A DNA stretch of 64,000 bases. It comes from Pantoea cypripedii (lineage in GTDB: Bacteria; Pseudomonadota; Gammaproteobacteria; Enterobacterales; Enterobacteriaceae). The notes below the pieces were generated by a model that saw nothing but the letters and a program-made list of their open reading frames with translations, did not search any database and had not been told where the DNA came from. The position numbers were made by a program, and so were the translations under genes. Below are positions 17,502-26,182 of this stretch, in pieces. Location of the stretch: positions 310,001-374,000 of the forward strand of contig NZ_CP024770.1 in NCBI RefSeq assembly GCF_011395035.1, read 5' to 3'. Positions within the stretch are counted from its first letter, which is position 1; each line of letters starts with the position of its first letter.

Positions 17502-19700
17502 ATGAAGAATTGGTTTTGCATTACCTCATTAACCTGCATCGTCTTATTTTTCACTCAACCGGTAAGTGCCTTACGTCTGCAACAGGGGGGTGAGGTTTTT
17601 GATATTGATCCGGTAACATTGCAGATCGAAGTTGGTAATACAGTAGTTAATGCACCACAAAGTAAGCAAAAAGTCAGCGAGTTGCAGACGTCTGCCAGTG
17701 AGGCAAGCTGGTACTGGCCTTTGCGGGGTATCCGTATCATCGCTCAGGCGCGCAATGATGAGCTACGTCTGGTGTTTCGCAGTACTCAATTACAGCAACT
17801 GAACTGGTTCGGTTTACCACCAGCGGCAAGCGAATTGTTGTTACCAATCGGGGAGGGTAGCCGCATCCCACTGGATAATCCCGAATGGCAAAGATACCTT
17901 CTCCGTGAACAGGCTGAGATTGATACGAATTTTGACATGAAACTGCCGCTGTGGAGCCAGCAGCAGCAAGGTAAAACTTACAGCTGGCTGCTGCTCACCC
18001 CCTTTAATAATAAAGTCAGTTTCAGCCTGGCGGACGGTCAGTTAAAGATGCATAGCCTGCATGAATTTAATCGTTTCAATCAGCAGCAGATATTTGAGGT
18101 TCTGCTGTATGTGGGCAAGTCACCTTTATCCGGTGCGCTACGCTATCGTGACTATCTGCAAGAGAGTGGCCGGTTCAGTACGCTGCGCGAAAAAATAGCC
18201 ATTGCCCCGGAGGGGCATAAGCTGATTGGCGCAACGCACATTTATCTGTGGGGGAGTCAGCTGCTGGCACCGCAGGACGTAAATGACTGGCGGGGTCTGG
18301 TGCGTTACCTGCACACACCACGCGCCGCAGCGTTAAGACAAGGCATTGGTGCTGATGCGGAGAGTGTTATGCAACAGCTCAAAGGGCAGGAGCCTGGTGG
18401 CTGGCAGCAGGCGTTGTTGATGGCAGGCATCAACCGCGCGTTAACGTCTCAGGTCCCACTGAACGCGACACCCGATGAGGGGAATTATCTGCAGGTTCAG
18501 GCGCAGCAGGCATGCCTGGTACGGGAACTGGCACAGCGTCAACTCGGCTCTTATCTGGTGACGTCGGATCGTTGGGGCCAGGGGTTGTCAGAACCGGTAA
18601 TTGATAAATTACAGCAGGCGGGTCTTTCCCGCATATGGCTTGGCGTCGATAACTGGACAGCTGCATTTCTGCATCCCGAGGCGGTCGCACGTGCAAAGTC
18701 TCTCGGCTATCTCATTGCCAGCTATGATTCTTATGACACCGCTATCCCGCGTGGTCTCAATGATAACTGGCTGACAGCCCAGCTACCCACGGTAATACGT
18801 AACACTTGTGCGATTGTCCGAGCTGATGGGAGTAAAAAACCCGGATTTTCTGGCGCGGGTTATTACCTTAACCCTGCCTGCGTCATGGCGTACTCGCTGC
18901 AGCGAATGCGGACACTAACACAGCTGGCAGGGCTGAATAGTCTGTTCCTTGATGTGGATGGTACTGCTATGGCAGCAGATGATTATCAACCTTCCCATCC
19001 GACGGGAGCAGCGGATATGGTGGCGGCGCGAAACTCCAGGATGGCCAGGTTCAGCCATCAGCTCAGGCTACCTTTAGGTTCTGAAGATGGTAATGCGCTG
19101 GCGAATCGGTATATTTTGTTTGCCCATGGCATGGAAACTTGGGGTTTTGGCTGGCAGGATGGGGATATGCGCCATAACAGGTCCTCTCCTTACTATCTGG
19201 GAGCCTGGTGGCCAGATACACAACCAGCAGTGTTCTTTCACCCTGCGCAACTTAAGCCACTTTACCTTACGGTAATCTTCGATCCCCGATACCGCCTGCC
19301 GCTCTATCAGGCGGTATTTCATGATGCGGTGATCACGACCCACCACTGGACATTAGACAATCTTAAATTTCCCGAAGTCAAAACCACGCGAGATTTGTTG
19401 AGCTTGCTCTACAACACCCCAGCTTTGTTCAATCTCAGCCGTGACACACTTACAGCACGTCTTCCAGACATCATTAAAGCCGATGCACGCTTTCGGCCAC
19501 TGCATCAGGTTCTGTGGGATAAAGCATTGACGGATTTCAAATGGCTGGATAGCGATGGCTGGGTGCAACAAACCACCTTCAGTGATGGTTCTGTGCTGAT
19601 AGCAAATTTCTCCGAACAGGCATTCGGAGAGATACCCGCAAAAAATCTCGAAGCCAGGCTGTCTGATGGACAGCTTCTAAGGTTCAGCGTGACGCAATAG
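17502..19700 (+). CDS. Secreted glycoside hydrolase-like protein (GH101/GH129-type TIM barrel)
   Basis: The product has 732 residues with a Sec signal peptide (MKNWFCITSLTCIVLFFTQP, cleaved near SALRL). An N-terminal beta-rich domain (to about 230) precedes a barrel-like domain with LGSYLVTSDRWG, LFLDVDGTAMAADDY, LPLGSEDG and a His/Trp-rich segment (FAHGMETWGFGW). The C-terminal domain is beta-rich (DGSVLIANFS). The layout and the Asp/Glu-bearing strand ends are reminiscent of endo-alpha-N-acetylgalactosaminidase-related clans (GH101, GH129, DUF5696-like proteins). It would act on extracellular or periplasmic glycans. I am confident it is a secreted enzyme-like protein, but less sure of the exact family. 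Confidence 0.6.
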   Translation: MKNWFCITSLTCIVLFFTQPVSALRLQQGGEVFDIDPVTLQIEVGNTVVNAPQSKQKVSELQTSASEASWYWPLRGIRIIAQARNDELRLVFRSTQLQQLNWFGLPPAASELLLPIGEGSRIPLDNPEWQRYLLREQAEIDTNFDMKLPLWSQQQQGKTYSWLLLTPFNNKVSFSLADGQLKMHSLHEFNRFNQQQIFEVLLYVGKSPLSGALRYRDYLQESGRFSTLREKIAIAPEGHKLIGATHIYLWGSQLLAPQDVNDWRGLVRYLHTPRAAALRQGIGADAESVMQQLKGQEPGGWQQALLMAGINRALTSQVPLNATPDEGNYLQVQAQQACLVRELAQRQLGSYLVTSDRWGQGLSEPVIDKLQQAGLSRIWLGVDNWTAAFLHPEAVARAKSLGYLIASYDSYDTAIPRGLNDNWLTAQLPTVIRNTCAIVRADGSKKPGFSGAGYYLNPACVMAYSLQRMRTLTQLAGLNSLFLDVDGTAMAADDYQPSHPTGAADMVAARNSRMARFSHQLRLPLGSEDGNALANRYILFAHGMETWGFGWQDGDMRHNRSSPYYLGAWWPDTQPAVFFHPAQLKPLYLTVIFDPRYRLPLYQAVFHDAVITTHHWTLDNLKFPEVKTTRDLLSLLYNTPALFNLSRDTLTARLPDIIKADARFRPLHQVLWDKALTDFKWLDSDGWVQQTTFSDGSVLIANFSEQAFGEIPAKNLEARLSDGQLLRFSVTQ

Positions 19701-19708
19701 AGCGAAAG

Positions 19709-19732
19709 CCGGGACTCAGTAATGAGTCCCGG
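19709..19732. terminator. Stem-loop between convergent genes
   Basis: Perfect 10-bp inverted repeat CCGGGACTCA/TGAGTCCCGG with a 4-base loop in the 39-bp gap between convergent genes. It has no clear T tail; it probably acts as a shared terminator or mRNA 3' stabiliser. Confidence 0.55.
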
Positions 19733-19739
19733 AATTCAG

Positions 19740-20882
19740 TCACAATACTGAAATTTCATCGATATTGTGGTTATTTTTTTCCGTAAAGTTGTTGTTATTT
19801 TCGGGAGTAATCACACAGACCTCCAGATCCCTGGCGAGTTTATTCAGTGCCTTCAGGCTATTTTCCTCTTGCTGTGCGGTGAGTTTCCCCTCTCTTGCCT
19901 GGTTTACTATTTTAGACCTGGTATTTAAAAAGTCAGAAGAGAGTAATTTTTTACATCCTTTATAAACAAGTTTAACAACTTCGATAAAACCAGCAGGATA
20001 TGAAAATTCTTTTGTTCTGAAATCATAGGTCATTGCCTGCCCATTCCGGATATAGCAATTGCCCTGTAAATTTACGCTGCCGTGTTCTAAATCAGCTGAT
20101 GTAGGGAGGGATTGTAGAATATTGCCGTTGTAATCGATCCCCAGAGAGAGACCGAACCACAGAGTACGTTCTCTTCCTGCATGAGGTTCGAAAAACCTTG
20201 CAAGAGATTCCCCGACCACGACTATGCCAATGAATATATTGATCAGATTTTTATTTTCAGAAAAATCAGCGAGGATCAGTGCTGAGAACTCTCCGCAAAT
20301 CTTTGTAAAGTCAGGCACCCCATGTTGCCTGAAATCGTTGATACCTTTACAGGTATCGGTAATACCCAGTTCAAGTCCCAGCGTATTTTGAATACCTGTT
20401 TTGCCGAATGGGATATCAATTTCAACTCTTGCCAGTTGTTGGCTGACATAGTTAAGTTCTGACTTTTGCCAGTTAAAATCGGCACCTATCTGATTTACGG
20501 CTAACATATAAGCCTTTACTTTATTGCTACCTGTCTCAATGACAGAACCAGTCTCTGCATGGAAGGGGAAAAGCATCAGATTATAGAGTGAGCCAACGGC
20601 GGTCATAGTGAATTTTAAATCCCAGCCCGTCAGTGCATTATGTAGCTGTGGGCCAATCTGCAGGATGATGTGATTGGGTAAAATGTTTCTTATAAATGAG
20701 ACGAATTTTGCTGTTGTCCAGGGTGTATTCCTGAGAGAAGATTCGTTATCAGAACCGCTGCTGCTGATAACATCACTGGAATTATCCACGGTAATGATGT
20801 CAATGGAATCCTGATAGCTACAGGATGTATGGGCGATAGAAGGTTGTGAAGGAATTGAGGGTATTGTAGAGATTAAAGTCAT
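19740..20882 (-). CDS. Unknown protein, candidate secreted effector
   Basis: The product has 380 residues; AGGA is placed 7 bp before the ATG. The N-terminal 50 residues are Ser/Ile/Pro/Asp-rich and apparently disordered (MTLISTIPSIPSQPSIAHTS), resembling type III signals, with no Sec signal. The middle is an alternating hydrophobic region (IFIGIVVVGESLARFF, WFGLSLGIDYNG) that reads like a compact beta-sheet domain, followed by a charged C-terminal tail with a helix at about 330-360. No family was recognised. It shares its style of N-terminus with the genes at 16147-17310 and 54483-55037. Confidence 0.6.
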   Translation of the reverse strand: MTLISTIPSIPSQPSIAHTSCSYQDSIDIITVDNSSDVISSSGSDNESSLRNTPWTTAKFVSFIRNILPNHIILQIGPQLHNALTGWDLKFTMTAVGSLYNLMLFPFHAETGSVIETGSNKVKAYMLAVNQIGADFNWQKSELNYVSQQLARVEIDIPFGKTGIQNTLGLELGITDTCKGINDFRQHGVPDFTKICGEFSALILADFSENKNLINIFIGIVVVGESLARFFEPHAGRERTLWFGLSLGIDYNGNILQSLPTSADLEHGSVNLQGNCYIRNGQAMTYDFRTKEFSYPAGFIEVVKLVYKGCKKLLSSDFLNTRSKIVNQAREGKLTAQQEENSLKALNKLARDLEVCVITPENNNNFTEKNNHNIDEISVL

Positions 20883-21274
20883 AAAATATCCTTGTGTAAT
20901 TTTTAATTACATCTGTCATTATGAGCAGGTGATAGTGTAATTACGGATTAATGATGAAATAACGATATTGATCACACTTGATGGCTTTATAAGATATGCA
21001 TGAGGATAAATCATAAATGAGGTAGTCATTTCATTAGATGAAATGGTCAGGTTAATATAATAGCATCAGATTTTACGATGTCCTATTTACCGATGTCACA
21101 TCCCGTGAATTTTCTTTTTTTCACCAGGTCAGGAGGAAACTTGATTTGGGAATTGTCTTGCGAAATATCATTGCAGGTTAAATCTTGTTTTACATCAAAA
21201 TTGAGCATCTTGTGTTATGAAACGATACCGCATGAAATCATTACTTATGTTATCGCTTTAACTGGAGAGAGAAG
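20883..21274. other. Intergenic region upstream of divergent genes
   Basis: 392 bp of AT-rich DNA between the divergent effector-like gene and the DUF305 gene. It should contain both promoters. A 66-codon plus-strand frame (21078-21278) crosses it but has no ribosome site or domain. Nothing else is recognisable. Confidence 0.4.
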
Positions 21275-21625
21275 TTGAATAAAACAATGCTGGCGATGGC
21301 TGCTCTGTTGTTTATCGCCCCGGCGGCTGTAATGGCCCATCAGCACGATCATGAAATGACGGAAGAATTAAATTCCTCTCCTGCTGCGCAGGAATTTACG
21401 CAGGGTATGCGGGGTATGCATGACGATATGGCCCGTGCTTTGAATGAAACCGATGCCGATAAAGCCTTTGCTAAAGGTATGATCGCACATCATAAAGGGG
21501 CGATTGCCATGGCAGAGACTGAGCTGAAATATGGTAAAGATCCGGTGATGCGAGATCTGGCAGAAGAGGTTATCAAAGCGCAGACAGCAGAAATCGCCCA
21601 TATGGAAGGGTGGCTGTCAAAATAA
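21275..21625 (+). CDS. Periplasmic DUF305-family protein
   Basis: The product has 116 residues, starting at a TTG preceded by GGAGAGA. A Sec signal peptide (to AAVMA, about residue 21) is followed by a His-rich mature start (HQHDHEM) and the DUF305 core (KGMIAHHKGAIAMAETEL, then IKAQTAEIAHMEGWL). DUF305 proteins are small helical periplasmic proteins with conserved His and Met residues; some, such as CopM, bind copper. A metal-binding or metal-tolerance role is likely but unproven here. No copper-resistance genes are adjacent. Confidence 0.8.
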   Translation: MNKTMLAMAALLFIAPAAVMAHQHDHEMTEELNSSPAAQEFTQGMRGMHDDMARALNETDADKAFAKGMIAHHKGAIAMAETELKYGKDPVMRDLAEEVIKAQTAEIAHMEGWLSK

Positions 21626-21690
21626 TCGCCAGTATTGCCGGGAAACAATGCTCTTTTCGGTTATCAGGGCCTTGAAGACCCGGCTGTTTG

Positions 21691-23739
21691 TCATTCAGGC
21701 AATTTTATCAGTGCCTTTTCCAGTTTGGTGAGCACCTCATCGACACGGTCCTTTGCTGATAATGAGCCGAGCAGATAGGTCGCCAGTGAGAAAGAGTCAG
21801 CATTGCGATACCCGGCGCTGGTATTTTGATAACCGGCCATATTGGCCTTTCTGAACATCTCATCTTTTCCCCGAAACCGTACCGGGACGTTATAGTCTTT
21901 ATTATTGATATTGATCACGCCATCCAGGTCCAGAACGCCTTTGCTACCGCTCACATGCCCGACATAGACATAATCGAGTGTACTTGCTGAGAGGTGGGAC
22001 ATTTCATGCAGTAACAAGATTGAGAGGCAATCCAGCAGGTTTACTCCGCAGGCACGCAGATAAGCAACCAGGTTATCCCTGGATACGTACATTACGGAAC
22101 CCTGGTAGCGTTCAAGGGTATTCTCCCCAGGATTGTTGCGATTTCTTTTTATGGCCTCATAGTTTCTACGGAAGATCTCGTAATTGCTTAATTCAGCGGT
22201 CATCACTGTGTTCTGGTCGTCGCTATGACGATGGGTCAGGGTTATATGTTTTCTGACATTGATCTCATTAAGATCCCGTTTCATCATTTTCAGATCCCTC
22301 AGATAGTTTTTGATGAAAAGGTCATCACTTCTGGCAAAAAACAACCGCAGAATTCGTTCAACCAGCGGCCTGCTGTCCATTTTCACCAGAGCATCCGTAG
22401 CTTTCAGGATCAGGTGCCGGGCATTACGCCGTCCATTGCCCAGAAACATCATCAACATACTGGTCGGTAGAATCGCAGGAATATTGACCATACCGTAACG
22501 CAGGTTATTGCTGAGATTATTAAAGGGGATCCTGACCTGTGTTTCAGTCAACGCGCGTCCCCATTTGCCACGCTCAAGAAACCGGATGCTTCTCTGGGTT
22601 TGCGCACCGTTATTCAGGCTTGCCAGATAGGTTTTAAAACCACGTAACCGCGTTATTTTCTTCCGAAGGACATCATGGAAGCTGTGGGACAGAGTGAGCA
22701 GATCAATACTGCCGAACAGCAGAGCTACAATAAAATCGCGGTGCAGTTGGTGGTTTTTCTCTTCTTCTGCGGTGAGCTTTGCCAGTGAATAAGATATTCC
22801 CAGTTGTACACTGTTTGACGCCAGTCCTGCGATGGCGGTGACCAGCCTTGCGGTTAAGCCTAATGATTTACCTGCAACAAGATCGAGTGCATAAGACATA
22901 CCGGTGAACAGATCATCCGAGAAATCGAGTGCAAACTGTAACCATACTTCGGATGAAGTATGAAAAAGTGCATCAATATCGGAAAGGTTATTGTTAAAAA
23001 TATTCTCGGTAATTTGCTGCTGGAGGGAGGACGCGGTGGGGGTAATAAAGCGATATTTTCCCATGCTGTTGTCATGGTCATAAGACACATCTTTGGCAGA
23101 GGGAATATTTAACCTTGCCTTATCTCTGGTGTATCTCATGCTGTAGGACAACGGCAGTGAACGGAAAATATCCCCGGCTTGTGTATCCGAAAGTTGGGTG
23201 GGTTGTCCCTCCGGTAAAATGATGACCTCATCGCTCAGGGTATTAAATAACAACATCTGGCCGGCACCGCGAATCGCAAAGAACGTAGCCATCACCTCAC
23301 CGTCAAACTCCACTAACTTGAGTAAATTGTACGAATCAGGATGCTGCAGCAGGGTGCTAAGCAGGTTTCTTTCAATATGGTCCCGCCAGCTGAGGGGGGT
23401 TCTTTCACTGATAATGGCCAGATAGCTGGCTATGCGATAGTTTATTAACAGGCGCTGAATTTCAGCGATTGCGGTAAAACAGGCGTCATCATGCTGGCAT
23501 TGCAGCGTGCTGCTGCGTAACTCAACATAAAGCGCATCGGTGACCGGAAAGGCCGTACTGTAAATCCGGCTCTCCTGGGCAAACAGGGGACTGAGTACGC
23601 TGGGAACATCGATTTTAAAACTGTAATTGATACCATAACTGCGCTGTAATTCACCGTAGGCCAGTCTTTCCATGGAAACTGATCGGGTTGCGGATTTTTT
23701 TAATCCCCCCCAATCCGCTGTCAAATTCATAAATCTCAA
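21691..23739 (-). CDS. C-terminal part of a large toxin/effector-like protein with M35 (aspzincin)-like metallopeptidase domain
   Basis: This frame reads 682 codons from a TTG with no ribosome site and overlaps the previous gene by 89 bp in another frame, so it is best seen as the second half of that gene after a frameshift. The region at about 265-360 is hydrophobic. Near the C-terminus is HEMSH (578-582), followed by STLDYVYVG with an Asp at 589 and later NADSFSLA (about 646). This matches the aspzincin pattern (HExxH, GTxDxxYG, NAD) of M35 Lys-specific metalloendopeptidases, in which two His and the Asp bind zinc and the Glu is catalytic. The target is unknown. An intracellular or extracellular protease toxin is likely. 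Confidence 0.75.
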   Translation of the reverse strand: MRFMNLTADWGGLKKSATRSVSMERLAYGELQRSYGINYSFKIDVPSVLSPLFAQESRIYSTAFPVTDALYVELRSSTLQCQHDDACFTAIAEIQRLLINYRIASYLAIISERTPLSWRDHIERNLLSTLLQHPDSYNLLKLVEFDGEVMATFFAIRGAGQMLLFNTLSDEVIILPEGQPTQLSDTQAGDIFRSLPLSYSMRYTRDKARLNIPSAKDVSYDHDNSMGKYRFITPTASSLQQQITENIFNNNLSDIDALFHTSSEVWLQFALDFSDDLFTGMSYALDLVAGKSLGLTARLVTAIAGLASNSVQLGISYSLAKLTAEEEKNHQLHRDFIVALLFGSIDLLTLSHSFHDVLRKKITRLRGFKTYLASLNNGAQTQRSIRFLERGKWGRALTETQVRIPFNNLSNNLRYGMVNIPAILPTSMLMMFLGNGRRNARHLILKATDALVKMDSRPLVERILRLFFARSDDLFIKNYLRDLKMMKRDLNEINVRKHITLTHRHSDDQNTVMTAELSNYEIFRRNYEAIKRNRNNPGENTLERYQGSVMYVSRDNLVAYLRACGVNLLDCLSILLLHEMSHLSASTLDYVYVGHVSGSKGVLDLDGVININNKDYNVPVRFRGKDEMFRKANMAGYQNTSAGYRNADSFSLATYLLGSLSAKDRVDEVLTKLEKALIKLPE

Positions 23740-25924
23740 CCCATACCTGGCTGGCGTTATTTAACCGATAAGCGGGTGCAATCTTCAGCTGGCTGGTTCT
23801 TTCATATTCATCATAAAGGGCATTGATTTTATTATTCAGTAAGGCCGCAGCTGATGTCCGTATCTCAAGGCCCGAGAGAGGTGCTGCCTGGCTGATGCGA
23901 CGTATATCCCGAAGCATGTCGCTAAGGGAAAACTCTCCTGAATCGCCCGCATCCGATAATTTATTCAGGGCTATTTCGAGCAACAAATCTTTCCGTTCAA
24001 AGAAGACGGTGCTTCGGCGGTAACGCTCCAGCAGGTTTGCGGCAACAGGGGGGATTGATTGTGGCCAGTAAATGATCTGAATGATGTCTGGCACGAGGGT
24101 GAGAATTTTGCTTAACGGGACATGGCGGGCGGTGAAGCCGTCTTTATAAATGACCAGGGCAGTTTCTCTGGGTGAGAAGCCGAAGGCCCCGGCTAAGGTC
24201 TTGATGAAATCAAGTGGGTTGACGTCCTCTTTCGCGGGCCAGAGGTTGTTCCTTTTCACCCGCTGGTTGTCGGCTTGTTTAAAACGCTCAGCAAATGGGG
24301 TGGCAGTCAGGCGATTGTAGCCGCGGTAGTCTTCGATTTCTTTAATGGCACCGGGGTGCTGTTGATACCAGGCATCCGGGTAGATCACCACATAGTCATT
24401 TCCCCTGAACCATGCCAGAACGGTGGTTAGCGGCAGGCTTTTTTCTCCCGGACTGCCGTCGGCGTACTGAAATTTAACCCGGATATGACTGCTACTAATG
24501 TCGGGGTTCAGTTCATATTTACGCTGCAGGGTGCTGATAAAATCTTCAATCAACGGGATTCCCCGACTCGTAACGGGCAATGGTGTGGAAGGGGTAGGAA
24601 ATCGCCCCTGATAATTTGACCGTTGCTGTTCGAACGCCTTCCCCTTTACCAGCGGTGGGAAATTCAAGTTCAGGGTGGATGTTAAGGTGTCGGACATGAC
24701 TTGCCATGTTCGGGTCAATAATGATCGCCGGGGCTTAGTGGGGCCGGGAAAATTCAGTTCGGTTGATGGCAAAAACTCTGTCTGGTGCCGCCGGGAAAGT
24801 GCGTTTTGATGCTGCGGTAACGAGGGAATCACGCGCAAGTCGTCACCTGATGCCTGTATCTGCAGCAGGCTGGGGAGGCCTGATGTTTGTATTGTGCCAA
24901 TCTGTCCGACGCGAAGTGCTGCATTTCCGACATGTACCTGAGTCATCAGGTGATGGTTTCCGGCGCTGTCTGTAGCGGTAAAACGATGAATGCGGGTATC
25001 GGCAGGCAGAAAGTTATTCGTGCCATTTTGCACTGAAGAAAATGTACATTGCGGGGCTTCATTGCGCAGGAGTAGCCGGGAAAATTCAAAGCATTGGCCG
25101 GGAGGCAGATCGGCGATGGGCAAAGACTGCGCTGGCGTATTCAGCGTGCGGGCGGTATGGCCGGCAAGAAAATTAACCGGTGGGCGTTGCAGCCATTTTT
25201 GCGCCACGGTCTGATCCCAGGTAGTCAGTGCTCCAGATAATTCCGGTAGCGGAGCAGGGTCAGGTGCAATCGTTTCTGGGGGTTCCAGTGGCAAAAGGGT
25301 GAACATCAACGCCAGCGGGTTCTGGAACAATAAGCGCTGTAGCAGAGGGGGGAATCCGCCGCTGATTAATGTCAGCACCAGCGGAAGGCTGATAAATGTC
25401 TGGAGATCAGGATTTATCGCCAGATAGCGGTTAGCCAGGTAATGAAGAATGCGTCGGTCATATTCATGCTGTGAGATATGTGCACGCCTGGCAGGCAGCA
25501 AAGCATCAGATAAGGATTGCCGGGCCTCGGGGTTCATCGCGAGAGGCTCGGCGAGACATCCCTTCAGGAAATAATAAAGCAACTGAAACAATGCCTGAGT
25601 GGTGGTTTGATCGGGTGTATCCGCCACATCGTTGCCGTTGTAAAGCTGGCATAGCGCCTGCCGATAAACCGGAGCCTGCAGTAGCAGATCCGCGCTTTCC
25701 ACATCGAGAAAATCATCGAAATGTTCCGGGGTGTCCAGGTAACGCAGCACAGGGTCTGACAGGCATCTGAGAGGGCGCATTGCCGCATTGAAATACCGAC
25801 TCATCATGATGACTGGCGTGTTTCTGATTTCTTCTATGCGCTGAGCCAGATGGCGGATGCGTGTCAAAGGGTGGAGCGAAATCGGCGCGTTTATCTGCTT
25901 ATTGACAGGAGCCATCTCAGGCAT
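23651..25924 (-). CDS. N-terminal part of the large toxin/effector-like protein (split by frameshift)
   Basis: The product has 757 residues from the ATG at 25924, which has AGGAAG 7 bp upstream. The frame ends shortly after VEIYEFDSGLGGIKK. A +1 shift in the C7 (23705-23711) or T7 run (23695-23701, plus-strand view) would continue into the next frame as GGLKKSATRSVSMERLAYG, giving about 1,410 residues in all. The length and organisation resemble the large dermonecrotic-toxin-domain proteins (DUF6543 type) of Pseudomonas and Erwinia, but I recognise no catalytic motif in this half. No signal peptide is present. The frame is GC-richer than most neighbouring effector candidates. Confidence 0.7.
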   Translation of the reverse strand: MPEMAPVNKQINAPISLHPLTRIRHLAQRIEEIRNTPVIMMSRYFNAAMRPLRCLSDPVLRYLDTPEHFDDFLDVESADLLLQAPVYRQALCQLYNGNDVADTPDQTTTQALFQLLYYFLKGCLAEPLAMNPEARQSLSDALLPARRAHISQHEYDRRILHYLANRYLAINPDLQTFISLPLVLTLISGGFPPLLQRLLFQNPLALMFTLLPLEPPETIAPDPAPLPELSGALTTWDQTVAQKWLQRPPVNFLAGHTARTLNTPAQSLPIADLPPGQCFEFSRLLLRNEAPQCTFSSVQNGTNNFLPADTRIHRFTATDSAGNHHLMTQVHVGNAALRVGQIGTIQTSGLPSLLQIQASGDDLRVIPSLPQHQNALSRRHQTEFLPSTELNFPGPTKPRRSLLTRTWQVMSDTLTSTLNLNFPPLVKGKAFEQQRSNYQGRFPTPSTPLPVTSRGIPLIEDFISTLQRKYELNPDISSSHIRVKFQYADGSPGEKSLPLTTVLAWFRGNDYVVIYPDAWYQQHPGAIKEIEDYRGYNRLTATPFAERFKQADNQRVKRNNLWPAKEDVNPLDFIKTLAGAFGFSPRETALVIYKDGFTARHVPLSKILTLVPDIIQIIYWPQSIPPVAANLLERYRRSTVFFERKDLLLEIALNKLSDAGDSGEFSLSDMLRDIRRISQAAPLSGLEIRTSAAALLNNKINALYDEYERTSQLKIAPAYRLNNASQVWVEIYEFDSGLGGIKKIRNPISFHGKTGLR

Positions 25925-26182
25925 GCCGTGCTTCCTCATAATTGACGGGGGACGAGAAAGGATAGCATCTGGCGAAAGGTGTCTCAGGGCAAGGAGGCAA
26001 AGTGATAATTTGCTGATATTAGGCCCCGGTCAAGGAATGGCTGGCGTTGAGGTGATAAAATAATATGAATAATTCTGGGTAATAAATTTTTCATGCCGGG
26101 AGAGGATTTGCGGGCGCCACCGTTCTCCCTTTGTTGTCCGCAGCTAAAAATCCGGTGACTGAATAAACTTAGGTGAATGGAT

